A DNA stretch of 64,000 nucleotides from Rhodovastum atsumiense (GTDB lineage Bacteria; Pseudomonadota; Alphaproteobacteria; Acetobacterales; Acetobacteraceae). Under the pieces are notes generated by a model that was not told where the DNA came from, did not search any database, and worked only from the letters and a program-made list of their open reading frames with translations. The stretch spans positions 1,948,501 to 2,012,500 of the forward strand of contig NZ_OW485601.1 in assembly GCF_937425535.1 (NCBI RefSeq). Reading direction: 5' to 3'. Of this stretch, positions 1 to 12,154 are shown in pieces (position 1 is the first letter of the stretch; every line of letters starts with the position of its first letter). Made by a program: the position numbers and the translations under genes.

Positions 1-167
1 AGGGTGCCGGAGGCGGGGGCATTCACCTCCACCGTCACCTTGTCGGTTTCCAGCTCGACCAGCGGCTCGTCCGCGCTCACCGGCTCACCGGCCTTCTTGA
101 GCCATCTTGCGACGGTTGCGGAAGTGACGCTTTCGCCCAGGGTGGGCACCTTGATGTCGGTCGCCAT
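1..167 (-). CDS. sucB: Dihydrolipoamide succinyltransferase (2-oxoglutarate dehydrogenase E2), N-terminal part
   Basis: The reading frame runs off the left edge, so only about 55 N-terminal residues are visible. They begin [19 protein letters not shown] and continue through the lipoyl-domain core with the lipoylated lysine motif ETDKVTVEV. In the family this swinging lipoyl arm carries the succinyl group from E1 to CoA in the TCA cycle. The start codon lies 32 bp downstream of the sucA stop, consistent with co-transcription after sucA. Identity is firm; length and catalytic domain cannot be judged here. Confidence 0.93.
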   Translation of the reverse strand, partial: MATDIKVPTLGESVTSATVARWLKKAGEPVSADEPLVELETDKVTVEVNAPASGT

Positions 168-199
168 GGCGGCAAGTCCGTCCTTCGTTGCGTCGAGTG

Positions 200-3082
200 T
201 CAGCCGAGCGTCAGCGCCGCGCTCACCAGCGCGGCCTGCTCGGCGGCATGCGTCTTGGCCAGGCCCGTCGCCGGGCTCGCGGCCGAGGGCCGGCCAATGA
301 AGGCCGGGCGCTTCGCAGCCATGTCCATCTTCGCCAGCATCTGCTCGATGCGGCGGTCCACGAACATCCAGGCGCCCATGTTCTCCGGCTCTTCCTGGCA
401 CCAGACCACCTCGGCGTTGCGATAGGGCGCCAACGCCTTGGGCAGCGAGATGTGCGGGAAGGGATAGAGCTGTTCCAGCCGGACGATGGCGATGTCGCGC
501 AGGCCGCGCTCGCGCCGCTCGGCCACAAGGTCATAGTAGACCTTGCCGCTGCACAGCACGATGCGCTTCACCTCCTCGGGTGCCACCAGCGCGTCGGTTT
601 CCGGGATCACCGTCAGGAAGCGGGTGCCCGGCCCCATCTCCGCGAGCGTGGAGACGCACAGCTTGTGACGCAGCAGGCTCTTGGGCGTCATCAGCACCAG
701 CGGCTTGCGGAAGTTCCGCTTCAACTGCCGGCGCAGGCCGTGGAAGTAGTTGGCGGGGGTGGTGAAGTTGCCGACCACGATGTTCCGCTCGGCACAGAGC
801 TGCAGGTAGCGCTCCGGCCGCGCCGAGGAATGCTCCGGCCCCTGCCCCTCGTGGCCGTGCGGCAGCAGCATCACCAGGCCGGACATGCGCAGCCACTTGG
901 TCTCGCCGCTGGCGATGAACTGGTCGATGATGACCTGGGCACCGTTGGCGAAGTCACCGAACTGCGCTTCCCACAGCACCAGGGTGCGCGGATCGGCCAG
1001 CGAGTAGCCGTACTCGAAGCCAAGCACGCCCACTTCCGAGAGCAGCGAGTTGTAGATCTCGATCTTGGACTGGGTCGGCGCGATGTTGTTGAGCGGCACG
1101 TATTCGTTCTGGCTGGTCTGGTCGACCAGCACGGCGTGGCGCTGGCTGAAGGTGCCGCGCTGGCAGTCCTCGCCCGACAGCCGCACGCGGTTGCCTTCCA
1201 CCAGCAGCGTGCCGAAGGCCAGTGCCTCGCCGGTCGCCCAGTCGATGCCCTTGCCGCTCTCGATCATCTCCCGCTTGGCATCGAGCTGGCGGGCGATCTT
1301 GGGATTGACGTCGAAATCCTCGGGCACGCGGGCCAACGCCAAACCGACCTGGCGCAGCGTCTCCGGCGCCACCGCGGTGGCGCCTTCGGACCATTCCGCG
1401 TCCGGTGAAGGCAGCGACAGCCCGGCCCAGTGGCCTTCGAGCCATTCGGCCTTGTTGGGCTTGTAGCCCTGCGCGGCGCGGTAGGCGTCCTCAAGTGTGG
1501 CGGTGAACTCGTCCCACAGCCGCTTGACCTCGGCCTCACCCAGCACACCCTCGCCGACCAGTTGCTCGGCGTACAGCGCCCGCGTGGTCTTGCGGTCGCG
1601 GATGGCGCGGTACATCAGCGGCTGGGTGAAGGCGGGCTCGTCGGTCTCGTTATGGCCGTGGCGGCGATAGCAGACGATGTCGAGCACGATGTCGCAGCCG
1701 AAGGTCATGCGGAACTCGGCCGCCGTCTGCGCGCACCACACCACCGCTTCCGGGTTGTCCCCGTTCACGTGCAGGATCGGCGCCTGGATCGACTTGGCGA
1801 CGTCGGTGCAATAGAGGCCCGAATAGGCATGCGCCGGCACCGTGGTGAAGCCGATCTGGTTGTTCACCACGACATGGATGGTGCCGCCGGTGCGGTAGCC
1901 GATCAACTGGCTCATCGCCAGCGTCTCGTAGACCAGGCCCTGGCCGGCGAAGGCGGCGTCGCCGTGCATCAGGATGCCCATGACGCCGCGGCGGGAGCGG
2001 GTGTCGCCGGCCATGTCCTGGCGCGCGCGCACCTTGCCCACCACCACCGGGTCAACGGCTTCCAGGTGCGAGGGATTGGGTTGCAGCGACAGGTGCACCA
2101 TCTTGCCGCCGATCTCGACATCGGTGGAGGTGCCCAGGTGGTACTTCACGTCGCCCGAGCCCTGCACGTCGTCGGGCTTGAAGCTGGTGCCGCTGAACTC
2201 GCTGAACAGCGCCGCGTAGGGCTTGCGCACCACGTTGACCAGCGTGTTCAGCCGGCCGCGATGCGGCATGCCGATGGCGATTTCGTGGACGCCGCGCTTG
2301 GCCGCGGTGACGATGATGGCGTGCAGCGCGGGAATGGTGACCTCGCCGCCTTCCAGCCCGAAGCGCTTGGTGCCGACATAGCGCTTCTGGCAGAACGCCT
2401 CGAGCCCTTCGGCCTCGGTGAGCTGGCGCAGGATGGTCTGCTTGCCCTCGGCATCGAAATGCGTCCGCCAGGGCGCGCCTTCCACGCGGCGCTGGATCCA
2501 GGCCTTCTGGTCGGGGTCCTGGATGTGCATGAACTCGACGCCGACCGGCCCGCAATAGGTCTCGCGCAGGATCTGCAGGATCTGCCGCAGCGGCGCGACT
2601 TCCAGGCCGAGCACGTGGTCGATGAAGATCGGCCGGTCCATGTCGGCGGCGGTGAAGCCGTAGGTGCCGGGGTCGAGTTCGGGATGCGGATCGGGGACCT
2701 GCAGGCCGAGCGGATCAAGCCGCGCCTCCAGATGGCCGCGCACGCGATAGGTGCGGATCATCATCAGGGCGCGCAGGCTGTCCTTGGTGGCGGCGCGCAC
2801 CGCCTCCTGGCTGATCGGGGCTTCCTTGGGTGCCGGCGCGCCCTTGCCCTTCGCGGCCGGCTTCACCGGCTCGGGCTCGCCGAAATCCCACCGCCGCGGC
2901 GCCCAGGAAGCACCGGTCGAATCGGTGAGGATGGAGCGCGCCTCGTCGTTCAGGGCGGCGAACAGCTCGGCGAAGCTCGGGTCGACGGAGCCTGGATTGG
3001 CCGCCCACTTGGCATAGAGATCGGCGATGAAGGCTGCGTTGGCGCCGTTGAAGGCAGTGGCGAGTAAATCGACCCCAGCCAT
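200..3082 (-). CDS. sucA: 2-oxoglutarate dehydrogenase E1 component
   Basis: A 960-residue thiamine-diphosphate enzyme that decarboxylates 2-oxoglutarate and passes the succinyl group to the SucB lipoyl arm; the length is usual for the family. Visible hallmarks are the N-terminal E2-binding segment ([16 protein letters not shown]), the substrate loop [12 protein letters not shown], and the ThDP/Mg region GDAAFAGQG followed by [11 protein letters not shown] chose the ATG at 3082 because an AAGGGGAG ribosome binding site lies just upstream and MAGVDLL matches the normal N-terminus; the frame stays open about 69 codons further upstream. It sits between sucD and sucB in the operon, separated from sucD by about 270 bp with a strong hairpin. 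Confidence 0.97.
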   Translation of the reverse strand: MAGVDLLATAFNGANAAFIADLYAKWAANPGSVDPSFAELFAALNDEARSILTDSTGASWAPRRWDFGEPEPVKPAAKGKGAPAPKEAPISQEAVRAATKDSLRALMMIRTYRVRGHLEARLDPLGLQVPDPHPELDPGTYGFTAADMDRPIFIDHVLGLEVAPLRQILQILRETYCGPVGVEFMHIQDPDQKAWIQRRVEGAPWRTHFDAEGKQTILRQLTEAEGLEAFCQKRYVGTKRFGLEGGEVTIPALHAIIVTAAKRGVHEIAIGMPHRGRLNTLVNVVRKPYAALFSEFSGTSFKPDDVQGSGDVKYHLGTSTDVEIGGKMVHLSLQPNPSHLEAVDPVVVGKVRARQDMAGDTRSRRGVMGILMHGDAAFAGQGLVYETLAMSQLIGYRTGGTIHVVVNNQIGFTTVPAHAYSGLYCTDVAKSIQAPILHVNGDNPEAVVWCAQTAAEFRMTFGCDIVLDIVCYRRHGHNETDEPAFTQPLMYRAIRDRKTTRALYAEQLVGEGVLGEAEVKRLWDEFTATLEDAYRAAQGYKPNKAEWLEGHWAGLSLPSPDAEWSEGATAVAPETLRQVGLALARVPEDFDVNPKIARQLDAKREMIESGKGIDWATGEALAFGTLLVEGNRVRLSGEDCQRGTFSQRHAVLVDQTSQNEYVPLNNIAPTQSKIEIYNSLLSEVGVLGFEYGYSLADPRTLVLWEAQFGDFANGAQVIIDQFIASGETKWLRMSGLVMLLPHGHEGQGPEHSSARPERYLQLCAERNIVVGNFTTPANYFHGLRRQLKRNFRKPLVLMTPKSLLRHKLCVSTLAEMGPGTRFLTVIPETDALVAPEEVKRIVLCSGKVYYDLVAERRERGLRDIAIVRLEQLYPFPHISLPKALAPYRNAEVVWCQEEPENMGAWMFVDRRIEQMLAKMDMAAKRPAFIGRPSAASPATGLAKTHAAEQAALVSAALTLG

Positions 3083-3157
3083 GGTGCTCCCCTTATATGG
3101 CCCCGGCGGTCCGGGGGGCGGAATGCGCATCCCGCCACCAACATATAGGCGACACCT

Positions 3158-3190
3158 CCGGCCAGCCCCTACCGGGAGGGGGCTGGCCGG
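3158..3190 (-). terminator. Strong GC hairpin between sucD and sucA
   Basis: A perfect 12-bp stem (3158-3169 pairing with 3179-3190) with a 9-nt loop lies in the 270-bp gap between the sucD stop and the sucA start. No T-run follows on the minus strand, so it is not a classic intrinsic terminator. A shorter GC hairpin (CCCCGG/CCGGGG, 3101-3116) lies closer to sucA. It may partly terminate or process the mdh-sucCD message and allow sucAB separate control; that role is inference. Confidence 0.5.
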
Positions 3191-3352
3191 GCGGTACCGC
3201 AGGGTTGCTTCCGATGCATGGCGGCCGCGGAAGCATTGCGCCTCACTCGTGCGGCGAACGCGACGGCAGAAACCGTCGCGCCGCGACACGCGCCTGTGAG
3301 GGAGTGTTCCGGTTGACGCGACGGAACGGACGCATCTGGTCGCGACCGTCTC

Positions 3353-4228
3353 CTAGCCGCGCAGAGCCTTGACCAGGGTGGAGCCGAGGGCAGCCGGGCT
3401 GTCGGCGACGTGGATGCCGGCGGCCCGCAGCGCCTCGAACTTCGCGGCGGCGGTGTCCTTGCCGCCGCTGATCACCGCACCGGCATGGCCCATGCGCCGG
3501 CCCGGCGGCGCCGTGGCCCCGGCGATGAAACCGACCACCGGCTTCGTCGTCTTGCTTGCCGCGATGAACTCGGCCGCGTCGATCTCGCTCTGGCCGCCGA
3601 TCTCGCCGATCATGACGATCGACTCGGTTTCCGGGTCGGCGAGGAACAGCTCCAGCACCTCGATGAAGTCGGTGCCCTTCACCGGATCGCCGCCGATGCC
3701 CACGCAGGTGGACTGGCCGAGCCCGGCGGCGGTGGTCTGCGCCACCGCTTCATAGGTCAGCGTGCCGGAGCGGGAGACGATGCCCACCTTGCCGCGGCGA
3801 TGGATATGCCCCGGCATGATGCCGATCTTGCACGCATCCGGGGTGATCACCCCCGGGCAGTTCGGCCCGACCAGCCGCGACTTCGAGCCTTCCAGCGCCC
3901 GCTTCACCTTGACCATGTCCAGCACCGGAATGCCTTCGGTGATGCACACGATCAGCGGCAGCTCGGCGTCGATCGCTTCGAGGATGGCATCGGCGGCGAA
4001 GGGCGGCGGCACGTAGATGGCGGTGGCGGTGGCGCCGGTCGCGGCCACCGCGTCGGCCACGGTGTCGAACACCGGCAGGTCAAGATGCGTGGTGCCACCC
4101 TTGCCCGGCGTCACCCCGCCCACGACCTTGGTGCCGTAGGCGATCGCCTGTTCCGAATGGAACGTGCCCTGCGCGCCGGTGAAGCCCTGGGTGATGACCC
4201 TGGTGTTGGCGTCGACGAGAATGGCCAT
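3353..4228 (-). CDS. sucD: Succinyl-CoA synthetase alpha subunit
   Basis: A 291-residue alpha subunit of succinyl-CoA ligase, of normal family length. It binds CoA and carries the phosphohistidine in the reaction succinyl-CoA + NDP + Pi to succinate + CoA + NTP. The N-terminus [24 protein letters not shown] is the CoA-binding Rossmann start, and the active-site histidine is in the [10 protein letters not shown] segment near residue 250. Its ATG overlaps the sucC stop (TGATG), indicating translational coupling and equal production of both subunits. Confidence 0.97.
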   Translation of the reverse strand: MAILVDANTRVITQGFTGAQGTFHSEQAIAYGTKVVGGVTPGKGGTTHLDLPVFDTVADAVAATGATATAIYVPPPFAADAILEAIDAELPLIVCITEGIPVLDMVKVKRALEGSKSRLVGPNCPGVITPDACKIGIMPGHIHRRGKVGIVSRSGTLTYEAVAQTTAAGLGQSTCVGIGGDPVKGTDFIEVLELFLADPETESIVMIGEIGGQSEIDAAEFIAASKTTKPVVGFIAGATAPPGRRMGHAGAVISGGKDTAAAKFEALRAAGIHVADSPAALGSTLVKALRG

Positions 4229-5424
4229 CAGGCAGCCTCCTTCACGGCCTTCACCACCTTCTCGGCGGCATCGGCAAGATTGTCGGCCGCGATGATCGGC
4301 AGGCCGGAGCGGGCCAGGATCTCCTTGCCGAGCTGCACGTTGGTGCCTTCCAGCCGCACCACCAGGGGCACGTTCAGGCTGACCTCGCGCGCCGCCGCCA
4401 CCACGCCCTCGGCGATGACGTCGCAGCGCATGATGCCGCCGAAGATGTTGACCAGGATGCCTTCGACGTTCGGATCGGACAGAATGATCTTGAACGCCGC
4501 AGTCACCCGTTCCTTGGTGGCGCCGCCGCCGACATCGAGGAAGTTGGCCGGCTCGGCACCGTACAACTTGATGATGTCCATGGTCGCCATGGCCAGGCCC
4601 GCGCCGTTGACCATGCAGCCGATGGTGCCGTCCAGCGCCACGTAGCTCAGGCTGTTCTTGGCGGCTTCCAGCTCCTTCGGGTCCTCTTCCGCCTCGTCAT
4701 GGAGCTTCTCCAGCTCCGGGTGGCGGAACAGGGCGTTGTCGTCGAAGCTGACCTTGGCATCCAGCGCCACCACCTCGCCCGCGCCGGTGACCACCAGCGG
4801 ATTGACCTCGACGATGGCGCAGTCGAGGCTGGTGAAGGCCTTGTACATCCCGGTGACGAACTTGCTGAACGCCGAGATCTGCTTGCCCTGCAGCCCCAGC
4901 CCATAGGCCAGCTTGCGGCAGTGGAAGCCGGAGATCCCGGTGGCCGGGTCCACGGCGGCGCGCAGGATCTTCTCGGGGTGGTGGGCCGCCACCTCCTCGA
5001 TCTCCATGCCGCCCTCGGTGGAAGCAATGATGGTCACGCGGGCAGTGGCGCGGTCGACCAGCAGCGAGAGATACAGCTCGCGTGCGATGTCGCAACCGGC
5101 CTCCACATAGACACGGCGGACCTTGCGGCCCGCCGGTCCCGTCTGCTTCGTCACCAGCACGTGGCCGATCATGGCCTCGGCCGCCGCCCGCACTTCCTCG
5201 GGCGATTTCGCCAGCCGCACGCCCCCCTTCCCGTTCGGGTCGTCAGCGAAGCGGCCGGCGCCGCGGCCGCCGGCATGGATCTGCGACTTCACCACGTAGA
5301 TGGGGCCGGGCAGCTTGCGCGCCGCGGCCTCCGCTTCCTCGGGGGTCCAGGCGGCATGGCCCTCGAGGACCGCGACGCCGTACTGCTTGAGCAGTTCTTT
5401 CGCCTGATATTCGTGGATGTTCAT
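4228..5424 (-). CDS. sucC: Succinyl-CoA synthetase beta subunit
   Basis: A 398-residue beta subunit with an ATP-grasp nucleotide-binding fold and C-terminal ligase domain. It begins [17 protein letters not shown], the conserved family N-terminus, and contains the CoA-ligase segment [15 protein letters not shown]. It works with SucD in the cytoplasm on succinyl-CoA from SucAB. The stop overlaps the sucD start by one base, and the start lies 4 bp after the mdh stop, so mdh-sucC-sucD form one tight operon. Confidence 0.97.
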   Translation of the reverse strand: MNIHEYQAKELLKQYGVAVLEGHAAWTPEEAEAAARKLPGPIYVVKSQIHAGGRGAGRFADDPNGKGGVRLAKSPEEVRAAAEAMIGHVLVTKQTGPAGRKVRRVYVEAGCDIARELYLSLLVDRATARVTIIASTEGGMEIEEVAAHHPEKILRAAVDPATGISGFHCRKLAYGLGLQGKQISAFSKFVTGMYKAFTSLDCAIVEVNPLVVTGAGEVVALDAKVSFDDNALFRHPELEKLHDEAEEDPKELEAAKNSLSYVALDGTIGCMVNGAGLAMATMDIIKLYGAEPANFLDVGGGATKERVTAAFKIILSDPNVEGILVNIFGGIMRCDVIAEGVVAAAREVSLNVPLVVRLEGTNVQLGKEILARSGLPIIAADNLADAAEKVVKAVKEAA

Positions 5425-5428
5425 CGGC

Positions 5429-6490
<1,062 letters not shown>

Positions 6491-6577
6491 TCACAGCGGA
6501 GCGAGCAAGTCGCCCCCCTATCACCGCACGAACGCGTGCACTCGCTGTCACCTGGAACAAAATCCCCGTACTCTGCC

Positions 6578-7753
6578 TCAGGTCAGGTGCGGAAGGGCAA
6601 GGTATTCCTGGCTCTGCATTTCCTCGAGCCGGGAGGCAGTACGCTCGAACATCTTCGCCCCTTCTCCGCGCTCGTAGAGCTGGTCGGGCCGGGCATCGGC
6701 CGAGGCGACCAGCTTCACGCGGTGATCGTACAGGGCGTCGATCAGGATGATGAAGCGCCGCGCCTCGTCGAAATTGGCGGGCGAGAGCCGGGGGATGCCA
6801 TCCAGCACCAAAGCGTGGAAATGCGTCGCCAGCGCCAGGTAGTCGCCGGGCCCGAGCGCAGTCGCGCACAGGGCCTGGAAGTCGAACCGCGCCACCCCCG
6901 CGGCCGCGATCGGCACCAGCAGCCGCCGCCCCATGACCAGCAGCGTCTCCGACCGCACCGCTTCATGGCCGGTCAGCTCGGCGAAGGCGGCATCCAGCGC
7001 CCGCTCGGCGCGGGCGTCGGCCGGCACGTACCAGGTCGGCATGCCGCGCAAGCGCTCGCGGCGATAGTCGCGGCCGGCCTCCATCACCAGCACGTCCAGG
7101 TTCTGCTTGAGCAGGGCGATGAAAGGCAGGAACGCATCCCGCCCCGGCTGCCCCTTGAACAGGTTGTCGGGCAGCGTGTTCGAGGTCGCCACCACCACCA
7201 CCGAGCGCTCGAACAGGGCCTGGAACAGGCGGCCGAGGATCATCGCGTCGGCGATGTCGTTGACCTGGAATTCGTCGAAGCAGAGCAGCGCCGCCTCGGC
7301 GGCGATCGTGTCGGCCAGCGGCGGGATCGGATCGGCACCTTTCGGGTTGTCACGCTTCCAGGCGAAGATCCGCTTGTGCGCGTCCTGCATGAAGCGATGG
7401 AAGTGGATGCGGCGCTTGCGCTTCACCTGGGCGGCGGCGAAGAACAGGTCCATCAGCATGGACTTGCCGCGCCCGACCTCGCCGACGAGATAGAGCCCGT
7501 TGCGCCGGTCGGCCCCTGCCTCCTCCACCGGCTTGCGCCGCATGAGGCGGCCGAACATGCCCGACCCGCCGCTGTTCGGCACCGGCCGTGGCGAGGGATC
7601 GTAGCCGCGCAGCTTCGTCCACAGGTCCTGCAGCCGCTCGGCCGCCAGTTCCTGGCACGAATCGGGTGCGAGGTCCCTGGCCGCGACGCGGGCGCGATAC
7701 GCCGGCAAGGGCCCCTGGGCGAGCAAGGCGGGATCGACGGCGTGAGTGTCCAT
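6578..7753 (-). CDS. zapE: Cell division protein ZapE (AFG1-like ATPase)
   Basis: A 391-residue AFG1/ZapE-family P-loop ATPase. Walker A is GEVGRGKS at residues 91-98 and Walker B is LLCFDEFQV; SNTLPDNLF is the family's sensor region. In E. coli ZapE associates with the Z-ring and FtsZ under stress; in mitochondria AFG1 is tied to respiratory-complex quality control. The position upstream of the mdh-suc operon on the same strand recurs in alphaproteobacteria. Role here is by homology. Confidence 0.9.
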   Translation of the reverse strand: MDTHAVDPALLAQGPLPAYRARVAARDLAPDSCQELAAERLQDLWTKLRGYDPSPRPVPNSGGSGMFGRLMRRKPVEEAGADRRNGLYLVGEVGRGKSMLMDLFFAAAQVKRKRRIHFHRFMQDAHKRIFAWKRDNPKGADPIPPLADTIAAEAALLCFDEFQVNDIADAMILGRLFQALFERSVVVVATSNTLPDNLFKGQPGRDAFLPFIALLKQNLDVLVMEAGRDYRRERLRGMPTWYVPADARAERALDAAFAELTGHEAVRSETLLVMGRRLLVPIAAAGVARFDFQALCATALGPGDYLALATHFHALVLDGIPRLSPANFDEARRFIILIDALYDHRVKLVASADARPDQLYERGEGAKMFERTASRLEEMQSQEYLALPHLT

Positions 7754-7869
7754 GATGCGGCGCGCATAACCGGAATCCGCTCGCGCATCAATGAACCCGA
7801 CGCCGGCGAAAACCTGTCAAATATTTAGCCGTTGATGTCGCAGCAACTCCACGGGAACGGAGTCGTCGG

Positions 7870-8124
7870 ATGAAGGCCGTGCTGCTGGCCGGCGCAATGA
7901 TCCTGGCTGCGGCGATCCTGGCGATGCCGGGCCGCGCGGCCGCCCTGACCTGGTCGGACGTGCAACCTTTGCCGCCGAGCGTGTGCCGCGATGTCGGGCT
8001 CCGCCTGCTGCGCACGGCGGCGACCGGGCCTCGGCGCATTGATTGCTGTCCCGCAGACGTGAAATGCGCGGGCCACCTCGGTACCAGTATTCCGCCTGAA
8101 CCCCGCACGCGCCTGCGCGGCTGA
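7870..8124 (+). CDS. Small putative secreted protein
   Basis: An 84-residue frame starting MKAVLLAGAMILAAAILAMP with a clean signal-peptide profile: a lysine, a 15-residue hydrophobic core and an Ala-rich cleavage region near residue 25. The mature part would be about 58 residues with four cysteines (one CC pair), so disulfides are possible. A weak purine-rich site (GGAG) lies about 10 nt before the ATG. I do not recognise a family. The 2OG oxygenase follows 43 bp later on the same strand. It could be a chance frame in GC-rich DNA. Confidence 0.45.
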   Translation: MKAVLLAGAMILAAAILAMPGRAAALTWSDVQPLPPSVCRDVGLRLLRTAATGPRRIDCCPADVKCAGHLGTSIPPEPRTRLRG

Positions 8125-8167
8125 GCCGTCGACCCGGTCGGGCGCGGCCCTCCCTCGGAGTGCCTCC

Positions 8168-8797
8168 ATGCGCCTTGCCTACGACCTGCTGGAAACGGTC
8201 CCGATCGCCGGCGATCCCTTTCCGCATCTGCTGGTGCCCGGCTTCGTGCCGGCTGCCGGGCTTGTGCAGGTGCGCGCCGACCTGCCGCCGATCAGCCGCC
8301 GCGGCTCCTTCCCGCTCACCTCGCTCACGCTCGGCCCTGCCGCCGCGGCATTGATGCGGGAATTGGCGGATTCACGATTTCGCGACGTGATTGCCCGGCG
8401 GTTCGGGCTCGACCTGCGCGGGGCAGCCACGATGCTGACGCTGCGCGGCCGTTCGGGCGAACGCGACGGGCGGATCCATTGCGATTCCACCGCCAAGCGC
8501 GTCACCATCCTGCTTTATCTCAACCCGGAGCAGGATTGCTGGGCCCGCCAGGAAGGCTGCCTGCGCCTGCTGCGCGGGCCGGACGACATCGAGAACTACG
8601 CCGTCGAGGTGCCGCCCACCAACGGCACCCTGCTGGTCTTTCCCAATGGTCCGGCCGCCTGGCACGGTCACCGGCAATATGTCGGGCAGCGCTACGTCGT
8701 CCAGCTCAACTACATGGCCAATGACCGCGCCGCCCGAGCGGAGCTGCGCCGGCATCGCATCTCCGCCTTCTTCAAGCGGCTGCGGCCGGCGGCCTGA
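8168..8797 (+). CDS. 2-oxoglutarate/Fe(II)-dependent oxygenase (prolyl-4-hydroxylase-like)
   Basis: A 209-residue protein with the iron facial triad of 2OG oxygenases: H104-x-D106 in RIHCDST, a distal His in AWHGH (166 or 168), and a 2OG-binding Arg at 175 in GQRYVVQL. The fold corresponds to the 2OG-FeII_Oxy_3 group, whose bacterial members hydroxylate peptides, amino acids or sugar-linked substrates. The ATG follows a GGAG site. It converges on aapP, with 10 bp between the stop codons. The substrate cannot be read from the sequence. Confidence 0.8.
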   Translation: MRLAYDLLETVPIAGDPFPHLLVPGFVPAAGLVQVRADLPPISRRGSFPLTSLTLGPAAAALMRELADSRFRDVIARRFGLDLRGAATMLTLRGRSGERDGRIHCDSTAKRVTILLYLNPEQDCWARQEGCLRLLRGPDDIENYAVEVPPTNGTLLVFPNGPAAWHGHRQYVGQRYVVQLNYMANDRAARAELRRHRISAFFKRLRPAA

Positions 8798-8807
8798 ACC
8801 AACCGGG

Positions 8808-9584
<777 letters not shown>

Positions 9585-9599
9585 CGGCGGGTTCCTGTA

Positions 9600-10748
9600 T
9601 CAGCGGCCACGGGCGCGGGCATAGTCCCGCTCCAGGCCGCGGCTGTAGCGGGACATGGCGTAGCAGAAAGCGAAATAAATGACGCCAAGGAAAAGGTAGA
9701 CCTCGGTGGAGAAGCCCTGCCACGTCGGGTCGCTCATCGCCACCTTGCCCGCGGTCAGCAGGTCGAAGATGCCGATGATCAGCACCAGCGAGGTGTCCTT
9801 GAAGAAGCCGATGAAGGTGTTCACCAGCGGCGGGATCACCAGCCGCAGCGCCTGTGGCAGGATGATCAGCCAGGTCTTCTTCCAGTACGACAGGCCGAGC
9901 GCGTCGGCCGCCTCGTACTGCCCCTTGGGCAGCGCCTGCAACCCGCCGCGCACCACTTCGGCAAGGTAGGCGCCGGCGAAGAGCACGATGGCGATCTGTG
10001 CCCGCAGCAGCTTGTCGGGGTTCATGCCCACCGGCATGAACAGCGGGAACATCACGCTGGCCATGAACAGCAGGCTGATCAGCGGCACGCCGCGGATCAG
10101 CTCGACATACAGCACGCAGAGCAGCCGCACCGCCGGCAGCGAGGTCGAGCGCCGGCCCAGCGCCACCAGGACCGACAGCGGAAAGGCGAAGGCGAGGCCG
10201 AAGGTGGCGAGGATCAACGTCAGCGGCAGCCCGCCCCACACGTCCTGCGGCACGTATTCCATGCCCAGCACGCCGCCCCACATCAGCACGCCGATTGCGC
10301 CGAGGGCGGCGATCCAGACCAGCGCCAGTTCCTTGCGCCAGAACCGGCGATTGGCCGAGATCGCGAACAGCGCGATGAAGATCGCCACGCACAGCGCCGG
10401 CCGCCACTGCTCGTCGTAGGGAAAGCGGCCGAACAGGATGAAGCGGTACTTGTCGCCGATCACCGCCCAGCAGGCGCCGGCGTGCTCGGCGGCGCGGCAG
10501 ACCGTGGCATCCGGCTGGCCGGTGGCGCCGGTCGGCACCGACCAGATGGCGCTGACCACCGCCCAGTCGATGAAGCCGACGCCCCAGCGGACCAGCAGAT
10601 AGCCCAGCAGGATAGTGATCGCGCTCGACCACCACGAATTGAACAGGTTGGCGCGCAGCCAGGCCACCGGCCCCACGGTTCCGACCGGGGGACGGGCGCG
10701 GGCAGTGGTGGGAACGGGAACGGTTCCGGTCACGGCGGACTCGCTCAT
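9600..10748 (-). CDS. aapM: General L-amino-acid ABC transporter, permease AapM
   Basis: A 382-residue inner-membrane permease of the HisM/AapM class. Several hydrophobic helices are visible, and the cytoplasmic EAA loop (EAADALGLSYWKKTWLIIL) contacts the ATPase. The long N-terminal extension before the conserved permease core (about residues 160-380) is typical of AapM. It starts 3 bp after the aapQ stop, so the two permeases are translationally linked. Confidence 0.93.
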   Translation of the reverse strand: MSESAVTGTVPVPTTARARPPVGTVGPVAWLRANLFNSWWSSAITILLGYLLVRWGVGFIDWAVVSAIWSVPTGATGQPDATVCRAAEHAGACWAVIGDKYRFILFGRFPYDEQWRPALCVAIFIALFAISANRRFWRKELALVWIAALGAIGVLMWGGVLGMEYVPQDVWGGLPLTLILATFGLAFAFPLSVLVALGRRSTSLPAVRLLCVLYVELIRGVPLISLLFMASVMFPLFMPVGMNPDKLLRAQIAIVLFAGAYLAEVVRGGLQALPKGQYEAADALGLSYWKKTWLIILPQALRLVIPPLVNTFIGFFKDTSLVLIIGIFDLLTAGKVAMSDPTWQGFSTEVYLFLGVIYFAFCYAMSRYSRGLERDYARARGR

Positions 10749-10751
10749 GTC

Positions 10752-11960
10752 TCAGCGCTCCACCAGCGCGATGCGCGCGTTATACCAGTTCATGAACAGG
10801 CTGATGGCCAGGCTGATGGTCAGGTAGACGGCCATGATCAGGGCGATGCCCTCGATCGCCTGCCCGGTCTGGTTGAGCGTCGTGCTGGCCACCGACACCA
10901 GGTCCTGGTAGCCGATGGCCACCGCCAGCGAGGAGTTCTTGGTCAGGTTCAGGTACTGGCTGGTCATCGGCGGAATGATCACCCGCAGCGCCTGCGGCAG
11001 CACCACCAGCCGCAGGATCGTGCCCTGCCGCAATCCCAGCGCCGCCGCGGCCTCGCTCTGGCCGTTCGGCACCGCCAGGATGCCCGAGCGCACGATCTCG
11101 GCGATGAAGGAAGACGTATAGGTCGTCAGCCCGATCAGCAGCGCGCCGTATTCGGGGCTGATCGTGCCGCCGCCCTGGAAGTTGAAGCCGCGCAGGACCG
11201 GGTATTCGAGCGTGAACGGGGCGCCGAGCGCGGCCCAGATCAGGGCGGGAAAGCCGATCAGCAGCCCCACCGCGACCGGCCAGACCGGCGGACGCACCCC
11301 GGTCTGTTCCTGTCGCCGGTGACTGGTCCGGTTCCACGCCCAGGTGCCGACCAGGCCAAGCAGGAAAGCCGCCAGCGCCCACCAATGCGCCGGCTGCCAG
11401 TCCAGCAGCGGCACCTTGATGCCCCGGTTGGACAGGAACATGGCTTCGCCGAGCGTGATGGCCTGGCGCGGGGCCGGCAACGACTGCAACAGGCCATACC
11501 AGAACAGCAGTTGCAGCAGCAGCGGCAGGTCGCGCAGGGCCTCGACATAGATCGCGGTGGCCTTGGCCACCAGCCAGTTGCGCGACAGGCGGCCAATGCC
11601 GACCAGCGTGCCCAGGATAGTGGCAAGCACCACACCGGCCAGCGCCACCTTCAACGTGTTGAGGATGCCGACGACCAGGGCATCGCCATAGGTACTGATG
11701 GCCGGATCGTAGTCGATCAGGTGCTCGCCGATCGGGATGCCGGCGGTGCGGCCGAGGAAGGCGAAGCCGGTGGCGATGCGCCGGGCCTCGAGATTGCGGT
11801 TGGTATTGCCGATCAAGTACCAGAGTACGCCGATCACGGCACCGATGATCAGCACCTGCCAGACGATGTTGCGCACCAGCGGGTCGGACCAGGACAGGCG
11901 ATGCTGCCGCCTGGGGGCGGCTCGGCTGGACAGGCGCGGATCGACGGTCGTTCCGGACAT
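10752..11960 (-). CDS. aapQ: General L-amino-acid ABC transporter, permease AapQ
   Basis: A 402-residue permease partner of AapM. The first membrane helix follows residue 30 (VWQVLIIGAVIGVLWYLI) and the EAA loop is EAAAALGLRQGTILRLVVLP near residue 320. I placed the start at 11960 (MSGTTVDPR), which has AGGAG about 12 nt upstream; the frame remains open further upstream without family similarity. A rho-independent terminator separates it from aapJ. Confidence 0.92.
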   Translation of the reverse strand: MSGTTVDPRLSSRAAPRRQHRLSWSDPLVRNIVWQVLIIGAVIGVLWYLIGNTNRNLEARRIATGFAFLGRTAGIPIGEHLIDYDPAISTYGDALVVGILNTLKVALAGVVLATILGTLVGIGRLSRNWLVAKATAIYVEALRDLPLLLQLLFWYGLLQSLPAPRQAITLGEAMFLSNRGIKVPLLDWQPAHWWALAAFLLGLVGTWAWNRTSHRRQEQTGVRPPVWPVAVGLLIGFPALIWAALGAPFTLEYPVLRGFNFQGGGTISPEYGALLIGLTTYTSSFIAEIVRSGILAVPNGQSEAAAALGLRQGTILRLVVLPQALRVIIPPMTSQYLNLTKNSSLAVAIGYQDLVSVASTTLNQTGQAIEGIALIMAVYLTISLAISLFMNWYNARIALVER

Positions 11961-12092
11961 GGGGGGCAGAGGCTCCTGCGTAGGCGGCGAAAGGTGGAAG
12001 CAAGAACCGGGCCGAATGGGGTTGCACAATCCGCGGGCCAGGATCCATTATCCTGCGCCAGGGATCGGCATCAGATCAACCCGTGCGAGGCA

Positions 12093-12126
12093 AATAAAAA
12101 GGGCCGTCCGCCCGGGAACGGCCCTT
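12093..12126 (-). terminator. Rho-independent terminator between aapJ and aapQ
   Basis: A 9-bp stem (12099-12107 with 12118-12126, AAGGGCCGT/ACGGCCCTT) with a 10-nt loop is followed on the minus strand by a T-rich tract (TTTTTATTT). It sits 29 bp after the aapJ stop and before the permease genes. Such mid-operon terminators commonly let binding protein be made in excess over permease and ATPase. Confidence 0.8.
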
Positions 12127-12154
12127 CGCGCAGCCGTGATAGGGCGTGCGCGGA

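Noticed and set aside
1430-3067. Long plus-strand open frame opposite sucA
   Set aside because: Shadow of the sucA coding strand in GC-rich DNA; its translation is His/Arg/Gly-rich with no family features. The same applies to other long antisense frames such as 8646-12287 and 54760-57090.
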